64,000 nt of DNA from Edaphochlamys debaryana. Its lineage: Eukaryota; Chlorophyta; Chlorophyceae; Chlamydomonadales. Where the stretch lies: contig JAEHOE010000070.1 in the NCBI GenBank assembly GCA_016858145.1, positions 62,001 to 126,000 of the forward strand. The letters run 5' to 3'. Position numbers and translations under genes: made by a program. Below, piece after piece: positions 24,291 through 35,174 of the stretch. The first letter of the stretch is position 1. The number at the start of each line of letters is the position of its first letter. The notes under the pieces were generated by a model, which did not search any database, was not told where the DNA came from, and saw nothing but the letters and a program-made list of their open reading frames with translations.

Positions 24291-25840
24291 CGGCTGCTGT
24301 GGTGGCTCGTTGGATGGCACTCTATCAGACTGCTGTATTCAACAAGCGGGCCGTGATGTGTCGCTTGGCGGCCTCTTGTGCTCGAGGCATAGGCTCGAGG
24401 AGGAGCGGCTGGCGGACGCGGTTTGGGAGCTGCGCTGCGGCGAGGGGCAAGGTGCGCGCCGGGCTGTGCGGGCCGCAGCGGCGGGGCTTGCCGTTGAGGC
24501 GGACGCTGTGCTGGGAAGACTGGCAGCTACGCTGGACGAAAGATCCAGGCACTAGAGTCATCTGACCCCGCGAAGGCCTGGCGCCCTCAGTCGCTGTGGT
24601 GAAGAGAAGCAGCTGTTTCCGGATGCAAGTCGACTACGCTCAGGAGCGCAACCCAGCAGGGCAGTCGCCATCTCTTCATCATATGACGTAAGCGTGATAA
24701 ATGCGCCCATTGCCTTCATGGTGGCCCAAGGCCAAGGGTGTGGGGGGGTGAGCGGTGGAATCCCCTTGGGCAGAGTCGCCAGAGTCGCAAGCCTCGGCCG
24801 CGCAGAGCGCAGGCGGTGGGACAAATTTGGGCGGCGGCCGGCGGGGTGGGGCGACGGAGATTTATGCGCCCCCACCGTGGGCGTGCAACTTAAGTGCAAG
24901 GCAATTACCCTGTCCACAAGCAGCTCCGTGAGCCGAGATCAGGGGCCAAGTACCAATACTTTCTAGCTCAGGCAGGTGGGCACCTCCGCACTCCGCAACC
25001 ACCACAACCCGCTGGAGGAACCCCTAGCTGCCCGAGGAACCGGTGCCCTTGGGGAAACTGGACCTGCCCGAGCCTAGGCGGGGTAGGGCTCGGGCAAGGC
25101 CTCATAGCTGACCCGCAGGCAACCGTGGCCGCGTCCCCCGCAGCCCGCCGCCAGCGAACCCCGCGTCGGGTGGGCTAGGTACAGTGGGCTCTCCGGGGTA
25201 AGTGTGCGTTTGTAAGGTCCCGTCATACACCCAAGCCTTGTTCGTAGGCGCTCAAGTAAGTTTCTGTGCCCGTGTCGGGCGGGGATGGCTCGAGGTGGCA
25301 CCGCGGCGGGGAAAAGCGTGGAACACCGCGGCGTTGAACTTGCACACGGAAGCAGGCAGCGATAAACGTGTGTTCCGCTTCGACTTCACGCGTATTGCGC
25401 CTTTCAGCGTTAAAAGAGACGGGCTCCGGTGCGGCGGGCGGCGTCTCCATCGTCGGGCGCAGGCGCGACATGTCGTTGGGGAAAGCGTTACCCACGCACA
25501 ACCGAGCACAGAATGCGCTCTACGGATTGTCGTCACGCTGTACGTGACCCGGAGCAACGCCAGAAGCGCGGCCCCAGGAGCGGACCCACAAAAGAGCTAC
25601 GGGGGTTGCCGTACACGGGCCCGTGCGGAGTGATACGCTTTATGTAGGCGCTGTCCCCAGGTCGCTGAGCACGCTCTCCGCTAAGCATCGTCCTCATAGC
25701 AAGTCATACGACTAACTCCATAGTCGCCGACTTTGTCGCTTACACTGGGTCGCAAGTCCTCGGCCCGAGCATCGCCCCATTCCGCAGTTGCGAGCGTCTA
25801 ACTAGAAAGCTTAGCTACATCGCATAGCAAAGCTTGCACA
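24291..25840. other. Intergenic region between the pseudouridine synthase and the small pherophorin
   Basis: No gene is supported. TGTAA at 25211-25215 may end the pseudouridine synthase transcript, with a 3' UTR of about 0.9 kb. The last few hundred bases should contain the pherophorin promoter. Confidence 0.4.
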
Positions 25841-26890
25841 ATGAGGACTCTCACGCCCCGTGGACTGCTCTTCCTTGCCATCCTGGCGCTGGCTCTTGCA
25901 CTAGGTGGGCCGGTGTCGCACAGCCGAATGTCGCAACGGCCGCGCGAGCCCGGTTAGTATTGCGCCGCATTGCCAGCTCCTGACGTAAATGTCATCTATC
26001 GCGCAGGCTCGGCCCAGAAGGCCGGCGGCAAGAAGAAGAATGCCGGCGTGCCGGGCGCATCCCCCAGCCCCAAGAAGAAGGGCAATAAGTCCTCGCCGTC
26101 GCCCGGTACCAAGCCCCGCAAGCAGTCCCCCTCGCCCTCTCCCAAGCCCTCTCCCAAGCCCTCTCCCAAGCCCTCCCCCAAGCCTTCTCCCAAGCCCTCG
26201 CCCAAGCCCTCCCCCAAGCCCTCCCCCGCCCCCACCTCTTGCGCCACCTGCTGCCAGTCCTGCGCCTACCTGACCGTCTCGGGCCCCTCCTACCAGTTCA
26301 CCAACAACGACTGCAACAACGCCGCCATGGCCATCGGCAACATCCTGGGCGGCCAGGCCTCGTCCATGGGCTCGAAGCTCACTGTCCCCTACCGCCTCGC
26401 CTCGTGCACCCCCACCGAGATCAAGGTCTGCGGCGCCTTCGCAACCAACGCTGACGGCAACCAGCTGCAGTACTGGGCCGAGGTGAGCGGCCGCTCCTGC
26501 CTTGGGGTTTGGGGGGTTAGAGGGTCAAGGACAGGGCAGAGTACAGGCTGGCGGCGGTGGGCAGGGGCGGAAACTATTGACAGGGGCCGGGTCGTGCCTC
26601 GAGGAGTGGCCGTCGGTCCTAGCAAGCCCTGACTTGCCGTACATGCCCAGCCACACCGTGCACGTTGAGGCACGTTTTTCCCTTGCCCAGCTCCCTTTCA
26701 CCTCACACCTCCTCGCCCTCGCCCCGTGTCACAGATGAGCGGTGTGGATGGCATCCTTCAGATCGTCACCGGCGGCTGCCCGCCCCCCTCCCTGGACGGG
26801 CACAGCGTGGTGGCTTCGCTGGGCGGCACCTCGGGCCCCGAGTCCGATAGCTGCCTGGCGGCGTTCACCGTCAGCACCCCCTGCTCCTAA
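25841..26890 (+). CDS. Small pherophorin-type protein, one domain with a basic SPKP-rich N-terminal region
   Basis: Three exons (25841-25904, 26007-26482, 26735-26890) give 231 residues ending in TAA. Exon 1 is a signal peptide (GLLFLAILALALAL). After cleavage comes a Lys-rich segment (KAGGKKKNAG, PKKKGNK), then seven or so SPKP repeats. A single pherophorin domain (DUF3707) follows, with CCQSCAYLTVSGPSYQFTN, NAAMAIGNILGG and LASCTPTEIKVCGAFATN, ending SCLAAFTVSTPCS. It is probably a secreted wall or matrix protein. Unlike the two-domain pherophorin at 9940-11794, the proline-rich part sits at the N-terminus. The domain core resembles the second domain of that gene, so the two may be locally related. 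TGTAA follows at 27458. Confidence 0.88.
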
Positions 26891-27917
26891 GCTGCTCACG
26901 CGGACGCTGAGCAGCCTGCTTCACTTCTTCTTAACCATGACATGGGCTCTGACCATGTCAGGTAGCGCCGCTGGGTGCGCCGTGCTCGCCGCAAGCAGCA
27001 CGCAGGCGGCCCTGGGAGCCCAGGACGCTTAGGCACGTTGGCGACAGTGGTCATTCAGCTAGTAGTTCATAACCGAGAGATGGCTACCTAGATTGTTTTA
27101 TCGTGAGCGGCGCAGCATTGGGGCGGTGGCAGGTGGCAGTCCCGCCGGGTTCAGGTGCGTGTGTATGTCGTTCGGTGTAGCTGTGATTTTGATATGAACC
27201 ATTGATTAATCTGTTCGTTAGGTCTAGAGAGCGTTCTGTCACGCCTTTAGGCCCCTTAGCTGCATGGGACTAGAGACTGCGACTGAGACGTGTTGCAAAG
27301 CGGCGCTGTGTGGGCCTGCCGGGAAGGCCACCCTAGTGACGGGGCACCTCCACCTGCTGGGGCCCTAGATCCTAGGGTACATAGGAGCACGCGAAGACTC
27401 GGGCTTCACTAGTTTGCAACAGTAGCCCTTGGCGGTGTTTGGTGCAACCTATTGCATTGTAAGCCGTCACGACCGCTTGTCCACGTCCCGCCTCTTGCCA
27501 CGCCGAACGGCTCTCAGGCCTGGGGCGAACATCTCACAACTACAACTCATAGTCATGGTGGTGGTCAGCCTGCATGCCTCCAATGGTCCATAAAACGTTC
27601 GGCAAAGTGGGCTGCGTGGCAGTACTGAGGCCATTTAGGGGCCCTTACTGCTTGCTGCACCAAGGGTCCCCCCGCTAGCACACTTCGCACATAGCGCGTC
27701 GGCCCGAGGAACGGATTAAATGCCCCGGCGAGTACCTGCACTTCCGCCCCTTCTACCATTCCCCCGGCCCGGTTGGCCGGCACACAGCCAGGCGTGTCCT
27801 GCTGCAGTGTCAGGCCTCGGACTGACCGCTCACCGCACGCGTGACCTGGGGCGGCTCGGTCACTGCCCAACAGGGGCCCCGGTCTCCCGCTTGTCACCTC
27901 ATCACAGCTTATGTACA
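26891..27917. other. 3' UTR of the small pherophorin and intergenic DNA
   Basis: No gene is seen. TGTAA at 27458-27462 is the likely poly(A) signal of the pherophorin, giving a 3' UTR of about 570 nt. The right part borders the presumed 3' end of the L1-like element. Confidence 0.45.
27458..27462 (+). terminator. TGTAA polyadenylation signal
   Basis: The first plus-strand TGTAA found after the stop codon of the small pherophorin gene. Confidence 0.45.
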
Positions 27918-27951
27918 TTAATCAACTCTTGTTATTAATTAACTCTTGTTA
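27918..27951 (-). repeat. Two 17-bp tandem copies at the presumed 3' end of the L1-like element
   Basis: On the minus strand the units are TAACAAGAGTTAATTAA and TAACAAGAGTTGATTAA, one mismatch apart. Short 3' tandem repeats replace poly(A) in many non-LTR elements, so this probably marks the element end. Confidence 0.55.
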
Positions 27952-28234
27952 GAGCACGCCGAGCAAGCAGACTAGCAGGCCGTCCGCTGCCGCCCATGTA
28001 CACACGTGAAGGCAGGACCTCCGCTTGCCTAGCCTCCAGGGCTCAGGGATGCGATGGTTACAGCAGGAACCGCCTCCAGAAGGGGAGGGGTTGAGCGAGA
28101 GCGCCACCTACTGGGTGTGCCACCTGCACACCGACACCCACGCAACGTGACTGACTTTCGGTCGTCACACCACGTTGCTAGGGTCGGGCCCGTAGAGCCC
28201 CCCTCAGTACTATTCCACTAATTCCGCTGTGCCT

Positions 28235-31200
28235 TTAATAATCGTCAATCAAGGCCAGGACGCCTGGGGGCTCCTGCACAGTCAATCTGCCACCTGAGAC
28301 TCGCAGGAAAGGGTGGTCCGCCGGTATTGTCTCCCAGCCACTTGGTGGCCTGAGCGCAGCAAAAGAGTGAAGCGCTCCCCAAAACTCAGCTGACACCAAC
28401 ACACGTCCACGGTTCAGCACCCCGAGGCGATTCCCATTCTCCCTTGTCGCGTATAGATATCGGCGTCCCTTCTCCATGGCTGTCGTGGCTGCAAGACACA
28501 CCACATCCCACACTCTCTGGTCAACTCCCTCCGTTGGTCGAGCCAGCCAAAGATTGAACCGGCGAAGTGGCCAGGTCCATGGCATGCCCTGCTCGCCCCC
28601 TAGACACGCGCACATCTCATCAACCAGGCCCTCAGCCAAGTAGCATTTCCAAAAGTGGTGCAATCTGTCCCCTCCGTGCATCGCAATCTCACATGGGCAC
28701 GTGGCCGTTCCTTCATGTGCCGAAAAGCCAGTAAAGCCGTTGAGCGCCAAGCGCCAGAAAGCTTCCTTCCACACGTTCTCCCAGCGCAGGGCCCACAGCC
28801 TGCGCAAGGTGGCTTGTAGGTCCAACAGGTCTGACTCGTCCCCTACCCCACCACTCAGCGCCTCTGCCACAAAATTCAAATGCTTGCCTTTCACATACTC
28901 AAAAGCGGGCTCCATCTGCAGGGCCGTGGCCAAGCTCACCGACAGCCTAGCCGCTGACACAAGCGTCTGTCCGATCCGCCAACCTATGCATCCCAAGAGT
29001 TCTTTCCATGCCTCCTCCTCTGGGCAGGCCAAGTCCGGGTTCTCTTCCACCTCCGTTGCTGTTTGCACCCACGGTACGGGAACATGGCCCATCAAGCTAT
29101 CGATCCTCCCTAGGAGCGCAGGGCCATTGCGTAGCGCTGCGGGTAGAGACTCATACCCCCCTCGTCCCCACAGACCAACTACGATGTTCTCTTTCACCTT
29201 CCTTGAGCACTCGCTCCTAGCCATCGGTGGCAGCCTGCCCCCCTGGGCTCCACTGAGCCCCGCCCTTGCTCCCGCCCCTGCCCTATAGGCTCTTACTAGT
29301 TGGCCAACAGTCCTCAATTCATTGATACCCATCAGGTCCGCATACATGCTTTCCAGCCCCCCACGGCCCGCTGCTGCGGGTCTGAGGGCCGGATTTCCCC
29401 ATACTGGCGCGCTGTGTACCCACGGCCCCACCGCGGGGCTCTTGATCAACTCAACCCGGGGGAGATGAAGGAGTGCCCCCGTTATCATGTTCAGCGTCGG
29501 GCAGGGGCTGTTTGCCGTGGTCCCCAGCACCTTGGTGGCGGCGTTGGGGCCTGCCCGCTGGGCTGTGAAGAGGCAGAGGGGGTGTACGGCCGGGTGCGTT
29601 CGTCGGAGGAGCTCCATTGCGACCGTCGGCCACACTGGCCTGAAGCGGAGGAGGTTCGGGCAGCTGCCCAGCACGCAGCGTGTCGCCAGCACCGCTTGTC
29701 GGGCCCGTGCGTGTTCTACCACCGGGAGGAGGCCGAGCCCTCCGTCCTCCGGGGGGACGCACATCGCCTTGTAGCCTATCCCCGGTAGGCGAGCGTGTGG
29801 GTTACTGGCGTGTGCCGCCGGCGTCATGCTGCGGTCCACCATGGCTGCGACCGTGCTGCAGAGTCGCTGCAGCTCGGGCGGGGGGGGGAAAGCGAATTCC
29901 AGGTGGTACAGGACCTTGGAGATTGCGTAGCCAGAGGCCGTCGACGCTCTCCCAAAGGCTGAAAGATTCAGGGACACCAGCTTGGTTAGAGCCGAGTAGA
30001 CTCCATCCAGGGCGATGGCCGGCTTGCACAGGGCGGCGGTGTTGGCGACTGTTACCCCCAGGGTCTTGGCCTTCACGACGGTTCGCAGTGAGGTATCAGG
30101 GGGTGGCGGTGCGGGCGGCAGGCCGGGCGGCGGCTCAGGCGGCGGCGCGGGCGGCAGGCCAGGCGGCGGCGCGGGCGGCAGGCCAGGCGGCGGCGCGGGC
30201 GGCGGCTCAGGCGGCGGCGCGGGCGGCAGGCCAGGCGGCGGCGCGGGCGGCAGGCCAGGCGGCGGCGCGGGCGGCAGGCCAGGCGGCGGCGCGGGCGGCG
30301 GGCCAGGCGGCGGCGCGGGCGGCAGGCCAGGCGGCGGCGCGGGCGGCAGGCCAGGCGGCGGCGCGGGCGGCAGGCCAGGCGGCGGCGCGGGGCGGCAGGC
30401 CAGGCGGCGGCGCGGGCGGCAGGCCAGGCGGCGGCGCGGGCGGCAGGACAGGCGGCGGCGCGGGCAGCAGGCCAGGCGGCGGCGCGGGCGGCAGGCCAGG
30501 CGGCGGCGCGGGCGGCAGGACAGGCGGCGGCGCGGGCGGCGGCTCAGGCGGCGGCGCGGGCGGCAGGCCAGGCGGCGGCGCGGGCGGCAGGCCAGGCGGC
30601 GGCGCGGGCGGCGGCTCAGGCGGCGGCGCGGGCGGCAGGCCAGGCGGCGGCGCGGGCGGCAGGCCAGGCGGCGGCGCGGGCGGCAGGCCAGGCGGCGGCG
30701 CGGGCGGCGGGCCAGGCGGCGGCGCGGGCGGCAGGCCAGGCGGCGGCGCGGGCGGCAGGCCAGGCGGCGGCGCGGGCGGCAGGCCAGGCGGCGGCGCGGG
30801 CAGCAGGCCAGGCGGCGGCGCGGGCGGCAGGCCAGGCGGCGGCGCGGGCAGCAGGCCAGGCGGCGGCGCGGGCGGCAGGCCAGGCGGCGGCGCGGGCGGC
30901 AGGCCAGGCGGCGGCGCGGGCAGCAGGCCAGGCGGCGGCGCGGGCGGCAGGCCAGGCGGCGGCGCGGGCGGCAGGACAGGCGGCGGCGCGGGCGGCAGGC
31001 CAGGCGGCGGCGCGGGCAGCAGGCCAGGCGGCGGCGCGGGCGGCAGGCCAGGCGGCAGCGCGGGCGGCAGGCCAGGCGGCAGCGTGGGCGGTGGATCTGG
31101 TGGTGGGTCCAGCGCCGGTGCGTGCGGCGGGCCGTGCGGCGGCGCGGGCGGTGGGCCGGGCAGCGGCGCGGGCAGCGGCGCAGGCGGTGGGATCAGGCCG

Positions 31201-33566
31201 ACGGGGAGCAGCTCCGACTTGCTGGCGTTCAGGCGTTGTCCACTTGCTTGCGCAAAGGTCTCCATGGCTGCAGCGAAAGCGGCGGCTGTGTTGGGTCGCA
31301 AGAATTGCGTGTAGTCGTCTGCGTATTGGGAAGCTCGGAGGACAAGCTGGCGGCCGTTGGGTGAGAGAGCAATCTGGAATCCCTGTTTAGCAAGCCACGA
31401 TAGTAGCGCTTGAGCGGCCGCCAGGTAGAGCAGCGGCGCTAATGGGCAGCCTTGCCGTACCCCTGCTGTTATCTCCAGGTGACCTGATACGTCGCCGTTG
31501 ACTAGGGCCGCGGATCTTGTGCCCTGGTGCAGAAGCCGCACCCACGCCAGGAAGCCATTGCCAACCCCCAGCGCTTCCAGGCACTCAAACAGGAAGCCCC
31601 GGTCCAGCGTGTCGTACGCCTTGTGGAAATCTAGGAAGGCCATGAGCCCCTCCTCACCTGCCACTCTTAGCAGCTCTGGTGTCAGCTGCATGAGCATGAT
31701 GTTATCAGCAATCCGTCGACCTGACAGAAAGGCGGTCTGCTCGGGGCTGATAATGGCGGCGAAGGCTGGTTGCAGGCGGGCTGCCAGGACGCGGGCCAAA
31801 GTTCGGTAGTCCGTGTCCAGCAGCGTGATGGGCCTATAGTTGGCGGGCTGGGTTGGGTCGCCTGACTTGAAGAAGCACGAAATCACACCGTCAAGAAAGC
31901 CACGAGGCGCTGTACCAGCCGCCATTGCCGCTGAGAACACGGCTGCTAGGATGCTCGAGAACTGCCCGCTATATGCCTTGTACAGCTCCATGGGGATGCC
32001 GTCCGCGCCGGGGGCTTTGCCTTGCGGGGCGGCGGAGATGGCCGCTGCCACCTCCGTCGCAGTCACCGTCGGCTCCCCCATCTTGGTGACTGACTCCTCA
32101 GGGCAGTTGAGCGCTGCCTCCCGAAGCGCCTGGAGCACCTGTGCACGGGCGGTATGGTCAACTGGGCTGGGTGTGCTGACTCGCTGCCAGAAGCGGGCTA
32201 CGCTGTGTGCCATCTCGCGGGGGGTGGAGGTGAGGGTCCCGTCAGCTCGACGGAGTGCGCAGATTCGGCGGCAGGCGGCTGGTGGTCGCAGAAGGCGGGA
32301 GAGGAGGGGTGAAGGTCGTTCGCCTGCATGGATCCAGGTGTGGCGAGTCTTCCGAGCTGCCCGTGCTGAGGCCCGGCATGCCGCCCTGGCTGCTGCGCTC
32401 CTTGCCGCAACCGCCTGCGCAGCTGCGGCTTCGTCGCCTGCCTCCACTGCCGCCATGGCGGCTTCGGCTGACTGTGCGGCTGTCTGTTCTGCTGCTGTAG
32501 CGCTGACGGAGCGCTGCTGTGCTATCTGGTTGAGCGCCCGCAGTTCCCTATTAATGCCTGCCTTCACCGCTGGCCACCAGGAGAGCACCTGTCGGCTGTC
32601 CGTTGGCATCGAGGCACGCTGGGAGTCAATCCATTCGCAGAAGCTCTCGCGCAAGTCGGTGAAGTCAAGGAAATGCATCCTGACCCTCGGCAACCCTTTG
32701 CCCGGGGGCTGGGCGGCGGGGGATGGTGAGAGGCGTAGCAGCACAAGTCGGTGGTCAGCGGGTCTGCCGCACTCAATGCGGCACGATGCCACGTTCGCCG
32801 CCAGGTCGGAGGAGACGTGAAAGCGGTCCAGGCGGGAGGCTCGAGACGGGTAGAAGAAGGTGAAGCTGCGGACGGTTGGGTGGAGGCTGCGGAAAGCGTC
32901 CGTAAGCCCTGGGCAGGCGGCGCTGAAGACCCCCGCCGTTGCTGTGTCCTCTCGCCGGCTGTTAGGGCCAGAGCTGCAGTCGAGTGCTGGGTCCATCACG
33001 AAATTGAAGTCCCCGGCCCACACATGCGTCTCCGCGTTGGCGGCTATTGGTGCTAGCTGCTGTTGGATGAAGAGCCGCTGCTGTGTTGGTTGTCCTGACG
33101 GCAGGTACGTGCTGAGCAGTGTGAAGGAGTGGCCACCCCACTGCACTGGGACCCGCACCGCGCGCCCATCCTCAGTCGCTGAGTGTGCGCCCGCGACCTG
33201 GAGGGCGCCAGACGTGACCAGCGCCGAGCGCACCAGGATGGCTGTTCCCCCCGCTGCGCCGCCATTGTCCCCCAGCTGCGCTGGCCCCCAGAAGGCCAGC
33301 CAGCCACTCAGCCGCAGAGTGTTGCTTATTGCTTGTATTTGAGTTTCCACACCCGAGATCAGAGCCGCTGTGACTCTGGTCTCTTGGAGGCAGACCACGT
33401 CTAGCCGTTGCTGTGCCCAGAGCCTGAGGTATGCCGACAGGCGCGGTTGGTCCAGGGACTCAGTGCCTGAGGTAAGCCCGCGTACGTTAAGCGAGCCCAC
33501 CCGAAGCGGATCACTGGGCTTGGTGGCTGGCCGGCGCCGAGCTGTGCGCGCCTGCCACCACGGCAT
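28235..33566 (-). CDS. ORF2 of the L1-like element: endonuclease, reverse transcriptase, Pro-rich insert, zinc knuckle (frameshifted)
   Basis: ORF2 starts at ATG 33566. Residues about 20-280 form an APE-type endonuclease (VGSLNVRGL, VVCLQETRV, AGDFNFV, ADHRLVLL). Reverse transcriptase spans about 500-790: GKAPGADGIP, ANYRPITLLDTDYR, FLDFHKAYDTLDR, GVRQGCPLAPLLYL and the catalytic QYADDY. After SKSELLPVG comes a proline-rich tract of about 360 residues in PPAPPPGL repeats. The RT thumb then resumes at VKAKTLGVTVAN, and the C-terminus has a C-x-C...HHFWKC zinc-knuckle-like motif near 28640-28700. One extra G near 30388-30392 shifts the frame inside the repeat: from 33566 the frame stops at 30207, while the C-terminal part runs in another frame to the stop at 28235. 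The protein is needed to nick the target and copy the element RNA. Confidence 0.85.
30100..31190 (-). repeat. 24-bp GC-rich minisatellite inside the reverse transcriptase ORF
   Basis: About 45 copies of a 24-bp unit encode PPAPPPGL, with variants ending in LL, V-L or PE. Period 24 keeps the frame open across nearly the whole tract. The upstream edge (31090-31190) is more degenerate, and looks like the ancestral linker from which the repeat grew. Confidence 0.9.
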
Positions 33567-33590
33567 CCGTTAGACGTTGGTCATGTTTAT

Positions 33591-35174
33591 TTACTGGCCC
33601 TCGGCGTGGGCCCCCGGCGGCGCCAGGGCTGCGGGGCTGCCGCTGCCGCCGCCGCTGCCGCCGCCGTCGCTGCCGCCCGCCAGGCCCTCTCCGCCAGCCT
33701 CCGAGTCGTGCTCCATGCCCGACGCCCCGCTCCCGCGGATCTCCCCCTCCTCCTCCGACCCCTCGTCCATCACGAGAGCCGCCACCGCTTCGGCGGACTC
33801 CCGTGCCGGGTCGGCCGTCAGCCTCTTGGGCGGCCGCCCCTCCGGCGTGCCAGCCGCTGACTCGGGCCGCCCCCTCGCACCCCCGACGCGTTGCGGCAGA
33901 GGGCTGGCCTGCCGGCCGGGCCCCGTCACCCCTCCCTGCGGGCTCTGGCTCGTGCTGCCGGCGGGGGCGGGGGCAGTGGGGGCCTCCACCGCCTGCGCCG
34001 CCTTCCGCTCGCGCTCGCGCTGCAGCTGCGCCTGCGCCTTCTGCAGCTGGGCCGCCTTGTGCGCCTGCGCCGCCTTGGCGTCCTCCTCCGCCTTGGCCGC
34101 CTTGGCCGCGGCCGCCGCCGCCACCGCCTTCCGCTGCTCCTCCGCCGCCGCCTTGCGCTGCTGCTCCGCCGCCGCCGCCTTGCGCTGCTCCTCCTCCGCC
34201 GCCGCCTTGCGCTGCTGCTCCTCCGCCGCCGCCTTGCGCTGCTGCTCCGCTGCGGCCGCCTTGCGCTGCTGCTCCTCCGCCGCAGCCTTGCGCTGCTGCT
34301 CCGCCGCAGCCTTCACTGCCTCGGCGGCCGCGGCCTTGGCCTTGGCCACCGCCTCCTCCGCCTCCTTCGTCCGCGTGGCCGCCGCTTCCTTGTGGCGGCC
34401 GTACGCCTCGTCGTCGAAGATGGATGCCAGCAGGCTGAAGGCAACCTCCTCTCCGTCCATCACCTCCAGCAGCTGGGGGGTGCCCGGCTTGCCGTCCCGC
34501 AGGGCTCCCGGCAGCGGCGTGTCCGCCGGGAGCGTCACCAGCATGCGGTCCAGTACCGCCGTCTGGGAGTTGTACTCATAGTAGCGCTGGGCGTGCGAGA
34601 CCTCAGCCACGCCCAGAGCGTTGCAGACGAGGGCGTAGTGCAGCTCCATGCTGAGCTCCGCCGGTAGTCCGCTGACGTCCACCCAGACGGGCTGCGGTTT
34701 GAGCGGCCTGTTGCTCACTCTTACCAGCCATGCGGATTCTTTGAAGCCCGGGACCGCGGGCACCCGCAGGTAGCTTCGCTCATCGAGCCTCTCCTTCAGT
34801 TTCTCCACCCGATCGCTGCTCATCATGTAGTCGAGGGTTACACGTACCATTGGCAGCCTTCCGTTGGGGCCGCCAAAGCCCGCGCCGTCCAGTTTCACTC
34901 CGCGGACCATGCCAAAGGTCTCCAGGTCCGGTGCCTCGCCGTTCTCCGGCATTATCTCTTTCATCGCTAGCTGAACCGCGACGCGCATGTGCTTGGAAAT
35001 GTCTGATGTGAGCGTGTATTTGGAGTACCCGGTGATGATGGCTGTGGCCGAGACTGCGTGGAGCCCTTTGGTGCGCGCTGTGGGCAGCGCGCCCTTGATT
35101 TTAGGATCAAGGGCGACTCTGACCGCCGGTGGGCGGTTGCGCCGGCCGCCACCGGTCACACCGGTAGCGGCCAT
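33591..35174 (-). CDS. ORF1 protein of the L1-like element
   Basis: A 527-residue ORF starting at ATG 35174 and stopping at TAA 33591-33593. The N-terminal 260 residues are globular and include RPLKPQPVWVDVSGLPAEL, which recalls the VWVR-GLP segment of plant L1 ORF1 proteins (DUF4283 type); that link is inference. Residues about 265-400 form a long Ala/Glu/Gln/Lys coiled coil with repeats of EEQQRKAAA (plus coordinates about 34120-34310). The C-terminus is Pro/Gly/Ser-rich and acidic. No CCHC knuckle is visible. By analogy it should bind and package the element RNA, with the coiled coil driving multimerisation. Confidence 0.75.
   Translation of the reverse strand: MAATGVTGGGRRNRPPAVRVALDPKIKGALPTARTKGLHAVSATAIITGYSKYTLTSDISKHMRVAVQLAMKEIMPENGEAPDLETFGMVRGVKLDGAGFGGPNGRLPMVRVTLDYMMSSDRVEKLKERLDERSYLRVPAVPGFKESAWLVRVSNRPLKPQPVWVDVSGLPAELSMELHYALVCNALGVAEVSHAQRYYEYNSQTAVLDRMLVTLPADTPLPGALRDGKPGTPQLLEVMDGEEVAFSLLASIFDDEAYGRHKEAAATRTKEAEEAVAKAKAAAAEAVKAAAEQQRKAAAEEQQRKAAAAEQQRKAAAEEQQRKAAAEEEQRKAAAAEQQRKAAAEEQRKAVAAAAAAKAAKAEEDAKAAQAHKAAQLQKAQAQLQRERERKAAQAVEAPTAPAPAGSTSQSPQGGVTGPGRQASPLPQRVGGARGRPESAAGTPEGRPPKRLTADPARESAEAVAALVMDEGSEEEGEIRGSGASGMEHDSEAGGEGLAGGSDGGGSGGGSGSPAALAPPGAHAEGQ

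Larger units (their letters stand above)
27918..35174 (-). mobile_element. L1-like non-LTR retrotransposon, nearly intact
   Basis: On the minus strand the element carries ORF1 (33591-35174), a 24-bp gap, and ORF2 (28235-33566) with an apurinic-type endonuclease, reverse transcriptase and C-terminal zinc-knuckle-like region. This is the L1-clade order. A 3' UTR of about 280 bp ends in two copies of a 17-bp repeat at 27918-27951. The 5' end lies beyond 35174, probably within the next few hundred bases, and I could not find target-site duplications. Apart from one frameshift inside a minisatellite, both ORFs are open over their full length, which suggests a recent insertion. Confidence 0.85.

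Noticed and set aside
30100..31190. CRISPR-like array of 24-bp repeats
   Set aside because: The repeats are contiguous without spacers, lie in a nuclear retrotransposon ORF and encode protein.
29680..31364. Long plus-strand frames of about 450-540 residues of Ala/Gly/Arg repeats
   Set aside because: They are antisense readings of the 24-bp minisatellite inside the retrotransposon ORF2; a repeat without stops is open in several frames.
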